Origin: Bathynomus jamesi
Taxonomy: Eukaryota > Arthropoda > Malacostraca > Isopoda > Cirolanidae
Direction: 5' to 3'
Assembly: GCA_023014485.1 (NCBI GenBank)
Contig: JAJOZX010000993.1
Span: forward strand, 676,501 to 740,500
DNA: 64,000 nt
Shown piece after piece: positions 1 through 10,530 of this stretch. Each line of letters starts with the position of its first letter. Positions within the stretch are counted from its first letter, which is position 1. The notes below the pieces were generated by a model. The model made no database searches. It was not told the origin of the DNA and was given only the letters and a program-made list of their open reading frames with translations. Made by a program: the position numbers and the translations under genes.

Positions 1-1345
1 GAATATAAACCTTCTGACGGTGTTGGAAATGCTGACGCACTATCCCCGCCTACTGTTGAGTATAATGAAGAGGAAAATGAAGGTAACCCTTTTAGTTTCC
101 ATTGCAGCGTCGCCAGTGTCTGCAAAACAAAGTGCAACTGCAACGAGGGAAGACCCCATCTTACCACGCGTACACCAAAGCTTGATGTCCCGTGTCATTC
201 TAGATGCAAATCATCCCGAATTTAAACCCTCTCTGCAAATCTGGAATGAACATAATGCCGAACATGGTTGTGTCTCAAGGGGCTTTAGAGTCGTCATCCC
301 GAATTCATTACGGCCTCGGATCTTGTCTGAAGTTCACGTCGATCACCCGGGTATGGTAAGATCAAAAGCACTTATTCGTTCTTATCCGTGGTGGCCTTCA
401 GTCGATAAAGACGTGGAGTGCAGTGTTTGTTCCTGCCATAACTGTGCAGAAGAAATAAATTCGCCTCCGCCTATACGCATGCACCCATGGGAGTACCCCA
501 GTCACGCCTGGCAGTGAATTCATATAGATTATGCAGGACCATTTATGAACACGTACTATTTAATAGGAATAGATTCTTTCAGCAAATGGCCGGAAGTAAT
601 TCCTACGCGTTCTATTACTACTCTCGCTACCATCCAAATTTTAATGAAATTGTTCGCAACGTACGGCTTGCCGGAGCATGTTGTCACGGATAATGGTAGG
701 CAATTCGTCTAGGACGATTTTGAAGCATTCTTAAAACGAAACGAAATTTTTCACACGAAGTCTGACCCCTTATCATGCCTCCACCGGTGAGGTTGAACGT
801 TTTGTGCAAACCTTTAAACGCAATATGAAGTGTCGCAAAATTACAAAAAACGAGCTTTTGTCTCATTTATGTAGTTTTTTGCTTTCATATCGTACCACTC
901 TTCATGCAGCAACGGGTAGTTCACCCTCGTGTCTTCTGATGGGTCGTAAACTTCGAAATAAGTTCGATTTAATTATTCCAGATTTATTATGTGACCAAAA
1001 TAAGTAAAAATGGAGTCAAGCTACTAATAGTTCCTATACCTTTCCAAAATTTCAGGAGGGACCACTCGTTCTAGTGAGAAAATACCACGCTCCGAACAAA
1101 TGACACCCAGGTATCGTCGAACGACAACTCGGAGATTTACGTTACAACGTTCAAACTAATTCTAGCTGTGCAAAACGCTACATGACCAGCTTTTACCACA
1201 CTTGCCAGACGAGGGACCTTCCAACCCTGACTGTACCAAATTGGATACAGAAGTGCGGAATTCCTCTTCTGAGCCTCCATCTCTGTAGCTGCGGACGCTT
1301 CCTCCTCGTACAACTCGTGTTCCGCCAAATCGTGTCTTATGCCTG
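1..1345 (+). pseudogene. Ty3/gypsy-type pol, 3' part (RNase H end and integrase), degraded
   Basis: The first codons carry a GNADALS-type motif that ends gypsy RNase H domains. An HHCC zinc-binding integrase domain follows at about 340-440 (HPGMVRSKALIRSYPWW, then CxxC). The integrase core keeps its catalytic acidic residues: D in IDYAGPF near 525, D in VTDNGRQF near 690, and E in VERFVQTFK near 796. The C-terminal GPY/F-like stretch (EGPLVLVRKYHAP) is at about 1055-1100. In life this enzyme inserts the retroelement cDNA into the host genome. The copy is dead: frameshifts lie near 100, 515 and 770 and there is an in-frame TAG just after the second D. The element runs off the left window edge, so its clade within Ty3/gypsy is not certain. 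Confidence 0.85.
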
Positions 1346-1929
1346 ATTTTTTTTTAGGAGAAGGAAATTTTATACATGTTCATATACTATTACATTTTTA
1401 AAGTATGATATATCCATAAATTGTAAAGAATCTAATCACTTTAAGTTGTACATCTTCGTCTGTCTCTTGTAATTATATTACAGCGTTTATTATGACGTCA
1501 CATTTCGGTTTGCCTTTTTTTTCTCTTGTGACCACACATGCAGTCCTGTTCCTGCAGCGTTAGAATAAAGTCAGCCCTTTCCTCAGTTTTTCGTATCCCT
1601 AAGTTGCTGAAGAGTATGCGATTTTGGTAATATTGGTGATGTATATTAGTCTGCTGTTTACACCCACCGGCGCTTGGGTTTAATCATTTGCATACACGTA
1701 CGGTAACCTCATCATAATAGATGCATTGAAAAATACCTCCCGTAACTGTACTTAATTAAAGAAACCATAAACAGTGCTTTGAATGATTGTTTGATCACTG
1801 AAAATTATACTTTGCTTAACAATTCACCAATATTGAGGTTATATAGTTTATATAGAGTATATCAGTTATACTCGCAGAAGAACATCTTGGCATTATGACA
1901 CTATCATTGTTGGTATTTATTCCGTTCGG
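1346..1929 (+). other. Non-coding; possible gypsy 3' LTR
   Basis: There is no gene here. A purine-rich run (ttaggagaaggaaa, about 1357-1370) directly follows the integrase end and could be a polypurine tract. A polyadenylation signal aataaa lies at about 1564. Both fit a 3' LTR starting near 1372, but its far end is not resolved and no second LTR is in the window. The rest, to 1929, is AT-rich without recognisable features. Confidence 0.35.
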
Positions 1930-2800
1930 ATTTTGCAAATGGTACTACCCTCTCCGCACTTGCTTAGCCCTGTGCAAACTAGTTTTCCTTTCCTGCAAGT
2001 ACATCTGTGAGAACTGCACCCTTTTGTTCACCCACATGAGAAAATCTCTTCACATGTCTCGGGGATTGATTTTAATGACTGACTGATGCCTTGGTGAAAG
2101 CTGGCCACCATCTATGTTCCAACCCATTGTTTCTGGTGCAGATAGTTTGGGCCGGGTTTAGGAAGAGAGCCTGCCTTCACACCATGGTTTGGAAGTGTTC
2201 TTTGAATGCGAAACTGTAAGACATGTGTTGTTGGCAGCAGAGCTTCTGGAGATTTTCATTTGGAAAAGAAAATCACGCGTGTTTTATCAGCGTTATCATT
2301 TTCTGGAACATTGTACAACTTGCATATAAATTTCTCTGCATCTTTGACAGCACCCTTCTACAGCTCACCTTTCCCAAAATCAGTGAGCAGATAGTGATCT
2401 GTGTTGAAGAGTTTCCAGGCAGTCTCCTTGCTATGGCCAGTGAGGTAGGAAACACTGTCACAACCTTTTATTTCATGGAACGGAAGTAGGATTCCAAGGA
2501 CTGACTGGGTGTAGGATGGCTTCTGGTGAATGTCATATATTCGAACGTACTTTGGATTTTGGAAGTGCTTCATTTCATCCATAACTTACTGCATGGTACT
2601 TTTATCAAAATTCACAACCAAGAGTACCAACACATCTGCATCACGCGTAGAAACAATCACATGGTGTGCATTGGTATGTATGTATGTACGTAATGCAGAA
2701 TTATACATGTGTCCGTCTCTTCTTGCTGTCCCTGTAGCTGCTGGATGTCTAACGCTGTATTTGGTGTCTGCACTTTAATTTCTTTCCTGACCCCCGCCAC
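1930..2800 (-). pseudogene. F1 multicopy family, C-terminal fragment (inverted copy)
   Basis: Read on the minus strand this is the C-terminal third of the F1 family, which I recognise as a multicopy uncharacterised family of invertebrate genomes. Landmarks in order are QEETDTCIILH (about 2740), TRDADVLVLL (about 2640), PFHEIKGCDSVSYLTGHSK (about 2480), FGKGEL (about 2360) and a C-terminal cysteine-rich tail (CTCRKGKLVCTGLSKC, about 1960-2010). Frameshifts and stops separate these blocks, so it is a pseudogene. The acidic TDADVL-type and GCDxxSYL-type motifs recall XPG/FEN1-like nucleases; this is a resemblance by eye, not a family assignment. It lies head to head with the plus-strand F1 copy that begins near 2890. 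Confidence 0.6.
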
Positions 2801-2889
2801 CCTCCCGTCTTCAGCAACAATAAATGTGTTATTTAGGGGAGCATTTTCTAGAAAATGAGTTGATAAGAGTCATGCAAAGTCAGCTTTAT

Positions 2890-5480
2890 TTTCAGGTAGG
2901 CTAGGAAATCTGGACAAATGTTTGGTAATGTAACAGATCCGTTTTACATAAATGTCTACCATCGACTGGAATATCCTGTCCAGACTGGGACTGGACTCTT
3001 TCTTCACCAAAGAACAAGAAGCAAGTCATTGATAGACGACCTTCACCATCTTGGCTTATCAGTGGACTACGCCCGAATTTTGCACATTAAGACCCAACTA
3101 GCACAAGCTGTTTTGAATACATCTGCTGAACATGTCTACGTACCCCCAAGTCTCATCAAGGGTGAATTTATCATCTTTGCTGCTGATAACTCTGACTTTG
3201 CAGAAGATACATCAGAGGGAAAAGGTACCCTGCCGTCACATCGATGGTGGTATACCAAAGAACGACAGACGTTTTCAGTCCTGTTACAATTGATGTTAAT
3301 GAGACTCCTAGAGCCAGATCACTTTCACTCGTTCCAAAACTAACTACTAAATTACTGCCTTGCCATGTCTGCTAAAACCCACCACCCCATAGGCAGATCT
3401 AGGAAGGAAGGGGTCGGTGACGTCTGGACTCCCCTCAATTTCTTGGAAGTGCACTATTTGAATGATGTGTATGCCTCTGAAAACAAATTTTGTTTTTGTA
3501 AATACAGTAAATCATGGATATTTTATTCTATTCAAATTCTATTTCTAGTTGTAATGGTTTTCATAGGTGCCTTTAGTACTGGTGCAGCCACATCACTATT
3601 TTTAGCTTCATCTTATTCTGAATTTAAGAAAACATTTTTAGTACTGTGCCCTTTTTATTTTAGGGGGTGCCCGTTTTTCTTTGGACCCCCCCTTCACTGA
3701 ATTGCCTAGATCCGCCCTTGCACCCTGTTTAAAGTATGATCATATGAATACCAGCCCATTTTCTGACATAAAGATACTTCATGGGAAGATGATTTCACAT
3801 GGTCAGTTGGACAATCACTGGTTCGATCCACCAAAGGAAAACAATATTTGCCGACGTTGGGTTTTTAAAAGTCGGCAAAAAGTTCACCACCACAAAAGCT
3901 GACAACAGTTGCAATGATGCTTCTATCATACTTGCCGCTCCTGCCTATGAATGGAGTACAATGCTCACCATTCTCAAGCAAACACAAAAGATCACATCAA
4001 TTGTCATGGGAACAAGACACAAGACAGTGATAACCTTTGACCCACAGCTCTACTGCCGTAAAACTACAAATGCATTCGGCGCCAGCTTAATATGATCATG
4101 TTTTTCATATTGGTGAGATGCACAGAGTATTAGCGTCTTGAGAGCTCTTGGGTCATTTACAGAGGAAAGTGGCTTTGATGATGCATGGATGGAAGCAGAT
4201 TTGTACGAATCAGCAACCACACGTCAAACACTAGAAGGGCGACGGATGAAACGGGCTTTGTCTGCACACAGCATCACCTCATCGGCACTAAGTGATTTTC
4301 ATCTCAATGCCTTCCTTCCAGAGTGAGGTGGAACAATCAGAGAATGACCATGCCAACCTTCTTGCGGCTGTTTCAATGGTCAGTTGAAGATGCCAAGAAC
4401 ACAAATATAATGATCTAGACAGTCACCACGAGCAGCTGATGGAGGTAATAGGTGCTGAAGGCATAGTTGAAAGGCTCGATAGATTTGATAGAGATGGAAT
4501 TACGCCGTCCGTCCTACATTCAAGTTTGCCAGAGATTACACGAGATTTGTCGCTAGGATTTTCCTATTCATTCGTGCCACAAGGGAAGCAAACTGAAATC
4601 TGCATCTGGAATCAGTGAAAGCGCTGTGCAAATATTTCTTTCCACATGACAGACAGAATTATGCTCGAATGGTACCACTTTATCTGGTACAGATGGAAAA
4701 CCGTAAGACAAGTGATCTTGATATCTACAAAGCGTTCATGGCTGGTAACTTCTACAGTATGTCTGCAGAAGCGAAATCCCGTTTTGGTCCTCGGCGAAAA
4801 TAATGTCATTCAACAAGTGAACAGGCTTATTAAGGTCTTTGGTGGTCTGAAAGGACTAACAGAAAAGCCTTCAGCCAAGTTTGTGCAAGAGCGGCTTGTT
4901 AATGGGACATTGAACATTTGGAGTCCTATGAAGAAAGTAAATCTACACACATGGAAGACTGCAAGAAAGGAAGAGAAGAGTGTTTCAGCAACTAGTGTCG
5001 CTGCATTGAAGGATGACAGAGTCCTGTTTGCCCGTTTCCTGGTGGTAATATTGTCCAAGCATGAAATAGACATCAAGGAAAGCATAGGTGAATCTGAATT
5101 TGCAGTGTTCCATCGCTCACTCTTCACGCTTGATGGTAATCTGCGATCTTTTGTCGGCAAGAGCAAGCTGATGACAATTTTAGAAGGTCTTCCTCATGAA
5201 CCAACCAACTCATCAGAAGAGCACCAACAGCACAATTTTGGTCGAGTCAATCATAGATGGCATGGCGGTAGTTCAGTCTATGGGAAAGCTGACGTGGGTG
5301 AGGAAAGCCCGAGATCTTGCATATAGTGGAATGCAAGAGAAACAACTTTGATAAGGTCCATGTTGTCTTTGACCGCCCCGACATTGAAAATTCCCGAAAG
5401 AACGGACACGCAAGGCAGGAGGAGATTGTAGACACTAATCGACCAGGGAAGTACTCCGGGAGGACGTTAGACAGAAGATA
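2890..5480 (+). pseudogene. F1 multicopy family, N-terminal and central part
   Basis: This is the first and longest piece of a plus-strand F1 copy. It starts with a block ending TGTGLFLHQRTRSKSLIDDL at about 2960-3045 and continues with FAADNSDFAEDT (about 3175). After a MITE come EWSTMLTILKQTQKI (about 3950) and GRRMKRALSAHSI (about 4235). Next are NYARMVPLYLVQME (about 4660), RLIKVFGGLKGLT (about 4820) and VHVVFDRPD near 5360, which recalls the VVFDG box of XPG-type nucleases. The blocks lie in different frames with several stops. The copy breaks off near 5480 at a LINE and resumes at 8645 and 13,521. Function is unknown; its multicopy nature suggests a mobile or captured gene. Confidence 0.6.
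3388..3720. mobile_element. Short TIR element (MITE), probably hAT-like, inside F1
   Basis: The ends form imperfect inverted repeats: CATAGGCAGATCTAGG at the left and, read in reverse complement, CAAGGGCGGATCTAGG at the right. Both are followed inwards by a GAAGGGG(G)-type stretch. The 333-bp length and the lack of coding capacity fit a MITE. The flanking 8-mers (caccaccc, caccctgt) match only in part, so the target duplication is not convincing. It separates two conserved blocks of the F1 pseudogene, which supports insertion into that gene. Confidence 0.5.
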
Positions 5481-8400
5481 GTCTAGTGCAGGATCTCCTG
5501 TTTCTCCTGTCACTGTCCTCCTTAGCTAATAATTTTCTGTGTCTCATCTACCCTGTGAGCAGTCCAGCATGCTCTCAAACACACACTTCTCCCCCTTTAC
5601 CTTACTCCATACGCATGCATCCTACACACAACATAATCTTTTCAAAATTAAAAAAAAATGGCATTAACTTCAAGAGACTCGGAGTCCACTTCTGGCTCCC
5701 TCACTGCCGATACCACGAAAGCAGACCCGGCCAGCGGGGCTGGATCTGCTACCGCCCATTCGAGATGTTCTGGGTCTCTGCCTGATTCACTTTTCATGAA
5801 TTTCTGCAACATTCGTGGGCTTTTCTCAAATTTTCAATCTGTTGAACACCACCTCTCCTCCTCTAAACCTCATCATCTTTTCCTCACTGAAACTCAGGTG
5901 TCTGGGACGACTGACAGCAGCCCCTTTTCTGTACCCTCTAACTTTCTCTATAGCCTACTCAATTTCACTCCAAAGGTGGATGTTACGTACATGTACGCAA
6001 TGACCTAACTTGTTCTCTTATTCCCGAACTCGAATCTTCCGAATTCTATACCCTCTGGCTATGGTTTACATTCCAATCTCAAACTAAATACATCTGCGCT
6101 GTTTACCTTTCTCCTAATTCTACTGACTATCCAAAATTCTTTGACTACCTCGCTTCCAAAGTGGAATACATTCTTACCCGCTCTCCCCTTGCTGAAGTCT
6201 CCATTTTAGGAGATTTCAATGTTCACCACCATCTTTAGCTTTCCTCTCGTTTCACTGACTTCCCTGATTAAATAGCTTACAACTTTTTCATCCTAAATGA
6301 CCTTAAGCGGATTGTACAGCACTCTACTCGTATCCCCGATCGCCTTCGAGATAGGCCCAACATTCTGGATTTATTTCTTACCTCTCATCCTTTTTCTGTC
6401 AAAATTTTTTCTCCGTTGGGCTCCTCTGACGCAATCTTATATCTGTTTCCTGTCCTATCGCTCCAATTCCCTAGTTTGTCACTTCAGCGCCGCTGATTGG
6501 GAGTCCCTTGGGCAGTACTTCTCTGATTTCCCATGGAATGACTACTGCTTCTGTGGCAGGGGAGTGTGCAGAGCGCATCATATAGGTGATTCTCTTGGGC
6601 ATGTGGGCGTACATTCCATATTATGTTCCAACTACTAATGCAAAAAAACCTTGGTTTAACATTATTTGTTCTAATGCTATCCACAACAGAGGGGAGGCTT
6701 TCAGAAAGTACTGTCGCCATCCAACTCCTAACTCTCACTCAGCTTATATTTCTGTCCGCAATTGTGCAAAATCTGTTCTTCGACTCGTCAAAAATTTCTT
6801 CATCCGACAAAAGTGTGAAAATTTATCCAATTCTAATTCTTCTCGTTCTTTCTGGCATCTAGCTAAGAACCTCTTCAACAACTTTACTTCCTCTTTTTTC
6901 CCCCTCTTTCCCATTCCGACGGCACAGTTGCTGTCTCTTCTACTGCCAAAGCTGAACTCTTCGCTCAAACTTTCGCTTACAATTCAACCCTGGACGATTC
7001 CGTTGCTGTTCCTCCATCTCCTCCCCCCTCTGACTTTATTATGTCTGAAATTAGAATCTCTTATAAAGATGTTTTTCTCTACCCTATCTGGGCTCAACTC
7101 TCAGAAGGGGTATGGTCCTGATGGCTCTCTTCCTGTTCTTAAGAACTGCGCTTCTGCGATGACACCCTGCATAGTCAAACTCTTTCGTCTTTCTCTCTCA
7201 TCTGGTACTTTTCCTTCCTGCTGGAAGTTCGCTTTCATTCAGCCTGTCCCAAAGAAGGGTGACGCTCTCAACCCAACAACTATTGTCCAATTGCTTTAAT
7301 TTCTTGCCTTTCCAAAGTTTTTGAATCTATACTTAATAGGAAGATTCTTAAAACCTTTTTTCTCACAATCTTCTTTCAGATCGTCAGTATGGATTCCGCT
7401 AGGGACACTCTACTGGCGATCTTCTTGCATATCTCTCTGACTCTTGGTCATTCTCCTTTCGTGATTTCGGAGAAACTTTTGCTATTGCACTAGACATATC
7501 GAAAGCTTTTGAAGAGTCTGGCACAAATCTTTAATTTCGAAACTGCCCACCTTCAGTTTCTATCCTCCTGTTCTATGCCTACATCTCTAATTTCCTTTGT
7601 AGCCGATCTATAACTGCAGTTGTAGATGTCCACTGTTCTTCTCCTAAAGGTGTTAACAGTGGTGTCCCTCAGGGTTCTGTCCTGTCATCCACTCTTTCCC
7701 TTTTATTTATTAATGAGATTTTAATTCACATTTCCTGTCCTATTCGCTCCTATGCCGATGATTACACACTTCACTTCTCCACCCGCTTCCCAAAGGGTTC
7801 CTCACAGCAGTCGCTTCATGATTCGCGTAGGACGGCTATGAGACACCTAATCTCTGATCTTTCTGCGATATCTGATTGTGGCAGAGAAAACCTTGTGGCT
7901 TACCTTGCCTCAAAAACTCAGGTCCTCCATCTGTCTACTCGTCACAATCTTCCATACGACTATCGCCTTACCTTCAACAACACACAACTCATCCTTTCTC
8001 TTCTCTTAACATTTTTGGCGTTTTCTTTTCTCGTGATCTTTCCTGGAAAGATCACATATACTCTCTTTCTAAAACAGCTTCTAAGAGGTTAGGTGTGCTG
8101 TACCGCCTCCGCAGTTTCTTCATCCCTACTCAGTTGCTGTCTCTGTATAGGGGTTTTGTTCGCCCCTGTATGGAGTACGCTTCTCATGTGTGGGGTGGTT
8201 CAACCCACACAGCCGTAGTTGACCGGGTGGAATCAAAGTCGTTTCGTCTCATCATTTTCCCGCCTCTTGCTGATTGTCTTCAATCTCTCTTTCTTCGCCG
8301 CAATGTTGTCTCACTCTCTATTTACTATCGCTCTTATAACGGACTTTGCTCTTCTGAACTCTCTAACTGTATGCCTCCTCTTTCTCATTCCTTTTCTGTC

Positions 8401-8644
8401 CAACTATCTAATGCAAGGTTTAATCGGTATTTTCAGTCTTTCATTTACTCAAAGGGTGACCTCTGGAACAATCTTCCTCAATCCATCTTCCCTCTTGTCT
8501 ATGACCTCCCATCTTTCAAACGCAGAATGTCTGGGCATCTCGAAAACCCCGGACCTTGATTTTGGCTCTCTTCTTCTTTTATGGGAGGGTGTGCTTTTGC
8601 GGGCACTGCCCTTGGACCCTCCTTCCTGCATAAAAATAAAGTCA
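5481..8644 (+). mobile_element. Jockey-like LINE, near full length, inserted in F1
   Basis: A LINE of about 3.2 kb with endonuclease, reverse transcriptase and a 3' end that closes with cataaaaataaa. F1 coding blocks lie on both sides (VVFDRPD before, IPDDAVIKKV after), so this is an insertion into the F1 copy. I could not define an unambiguous target-site duplication; short shared words such as cagaag occur at both edges. The bases 5481-5657 would be its 5' untranslated part. The same LINE family occurs on the minus strand at 18.8-22.4 kb. Confidence 0.75.
5658..8559 (+). pseudogene. LINE ORF2: AP endonuclease plus reverse transcriptase (Jockey-like)
   Basis: The N-terminal endonuclease opens with NFCNIRGLFSNFQSVEHHL near 5800 and has ILGDFNVHH near 6207. 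The linker shows AKNLFNNFTSSFF (about 6862). The RT has NSQKGYGPDG near 7105, PVPKKGDALNP near 7247, a GVPQGSVL-type block near 7662 and the catalytic YADD at 7751-7762. The C-terminal domain, in one long frame to the stop at 8559, has RPCMEYASHVWGGSTH (about 8167) and DLWNNLPQSIFP (about 8458). Repeated frameshifts and stops (for example near 6000, 6230, 7290, 7500) make it inactive. The protein family is typical of arthropod non-LTR elements that nick target DNA and prime reverse transcription there. Confidence 0.8.
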
Positions 8645-8789
8645 AGAAGGTCGCAGAAGTGTTGCTTACAACATACCGGATGATGCTGTCATTAAAAAGG
8701 TAACCCTGGAGCAGTTTCTGAATAAACAAGACAACAAACAACAGCTGGTTATTTACCTGGCATCACACATCCTTAAGCGTCATGTGCAG
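8645..8789 (+). pseudogene. F1 multicopy family, internal fragment
   Basis: A fragment of about 45 codons resumes the F1 protein after the LINE: IPDDAVIKKVTLEQFLNKQ, then LVIYLASHILKRHVQ. In F1 this block lies between the VVFDRPD-like box and the HALDATQRGA block that reappears near 13,525, so the order of the three pieces is collinear. The fragment stops abruptly at 8789, where TAGGCCGGGTT, similar to the F2 terminal repeat, begins. Confidence 0.55.
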
Positions 8790-10525
8790 TAGGCCGGGTT
8801 GAAAAATTAAATTTGTCAATTTCCACATGCCTGTGTCCAAGAAATTTGTAGATGCACTATAAATGCTCAACAATGATTAAAAAGCTAAATTGATCAAGTT
8901 TTAGATGTTCCGCAAGTCCTCTGAAGATTGCAAGTAAAACGTAAAACATTACAAAAAACTTTAAAACTTTTAAAATTTTATTTAAATACGTAAACTTTAT
9001 TAATTATTTGGCAATTATGATTTTTTATTCAGATTTTCTTGTATTTTTTGTATTCTTGTTGCTATTAAGTTTTTCTTGACTGTGTTTCGTCCAGAATATA
9101 TATAATTTATATACACAATTTTTCTTTCAGAATTGATTATTTGAATAGTTAAATACGAGTTGTTACACTAACAGAGTGACTTTCCCAAATTATCCGAAAT
9201 GGCTGAGGCCGTAAAAGTGAAAGCAACTGTTGAAAAAATCATGAGTCCAGCTGTTTCCCTTTTTGGGAAAGCTGAGCTCAGTGGAAATCAACTTCCCGTA
9301 TATGAAGACGTTTTAAAAGAATATTTACAAACAAGATATCGCTTACTTATAGCTAGTGAGGGGAAAAAAGAGCCAAATGTTAATGATGTGGCAAGAATAG
9401 TTGCATCAAAGGTAAAGGAGATCTGGAAAAGTGCATCAATTCCAACAATATCAGAACAGCAAATATTAGCCAGAGTAAAGGATTGTCATGAAAAATCTAA
9501 AAATATGATGAAGACTGGTAGAAAAAGGAAAGATTTTGAATCTAAACTGACCGCGTTCAAATCCAAAAATCAAAGGCTTTTTGATATTGCTGCCTGCAAA
9601 TGCCATTGGTCTGTTTTCTTGCACTTGTGAAAAAGAGCTAAAAGTTCCTGCCATGGAACGTTCTTTCCTAATTGACCAAAGAGGTGCACGAAAAATGGCA
9701 ATAGGCAGTATTGATTTACAGACGACGAAGAAACTGCAAATAAGATCTGAGCGTAAAGAACAAGAAAGAGCACGATTTTCTAAAAACATTGAAGATGGAG
9801 ATATCAATAACCCATCCACTTCCAGGGAAGAGCCAATGGACTGGGATAACTTTCATACAATTTCTGATTGTGACACATCAACAGATACAGATAGAGAGCG
9901 TGATGATGATGATCACATTGAGGAAGGTATAAAGAAATTAGGTGAAGCACATAAGCTCACTCACAAATTGCCTTCATCAGCAAAAACTTGTGACCGATTC
10001 GGAATATCAGACAGAGCTGGTGCAGCCGTTGCCTCTGCAGTTCTGGAAGATTTTGGTCTCATTACCTCTGAAAATTATCACAATGTTGTGGATAAGAATA
10101 AGGTGAGACGGCAGAGAAAGAAGATCAGAGAGGAGTTGAGTGAATCAAGTGAAGAAAGTATAGAAACATTGTATTTTGATGGAAGAAAGAACTTAACTAA
10201 AGCAAATATCTGTAAGGATGGGAGGTACTACAGTACAACAATTACTGAGGAATAAATCACGCTTATAGCTGAACCAGAATCAAAATATCTTGGGTACTTC
10301 ACTCCTGTGACTGGAAATTCAACTAACATTTCTAAGGGATTGATAAAGTTTCTTAACAGTAACAATATTAAGGTAGACAATCTGAAGGTCATTGGATGTG
10401 ATGGAACCAATGTAAACACTGGCATACATAATGGTATTATCAGGCAACTAGAGGTACACTACAATACTCCTTTTCATTGGTTCATGTGTTTGCTGCATAC
10501 CAATGAGCTACCTCTCCAGCCATTT
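8790..10525 (+). mobile_element. F2 DNA transposon, left part, truncated
   Basis: The element seems to start exactly where F1 coding stops, with TAGGCCGGGTT, which resembles the TAGGGCGGGTC terminus of the clean F2 element at 19,072-21,371. Bases 8801-9198 are AT-rich and non-coding, with a TATA-like atatatataat near 9096 that could lie in the promoter region. The coding part follows. Its right end is lost: near 10,515-10,530 it abuts an F3 gene in opposite orientation. Confidence 0.45.
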
Positions 10526-10530
10526 TTTTC
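9199..10530 (+). pseudogene. F2 family protein, presumed transposase, truncated
   Basis: The ATG at 9199 opens a 143-codon N-terminal domain that aligns by eye with the minus-strand ORF at 20.4 kb. Shared features are a P-x3-D-x-L-x-Y start, W-x-x-A and P-x-I-x-E spacing, then a F-D-I-[AL]-x-C-K-C motif. A frameshift follows near 9600. The next frame has a second cysteine knuckle (SCTCEKELKVP), an acidic serine-rich linker, FGISDRAGAAVASAV, LYFDGRKNLT, then after a premature TAA at 10,253, VIGCDGTNVNTG and LLHTNELPL. The FDG and CDG/TN motifs could hold catalytic acidic residues of an RNase H-like core, but that is inference. Other copies continue for perhaps 200 residues; here they are replaced by F3. 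Confidence 0.6.

Noticed and set aside
2206..2489. Plus-strand ORFs of 62-88 codons
   Set aside because: They are shadows of the minus-strand F1 fragment, whose motifs are recognisable.
3365..3700. ORF of 111 codons with a hydrophobic stretch resembling a membrane protein
   Set aside because: It lies almost entirely inside the MITE at 3,388-3,720; the apparent membrane segment comes from T-rich sequence.
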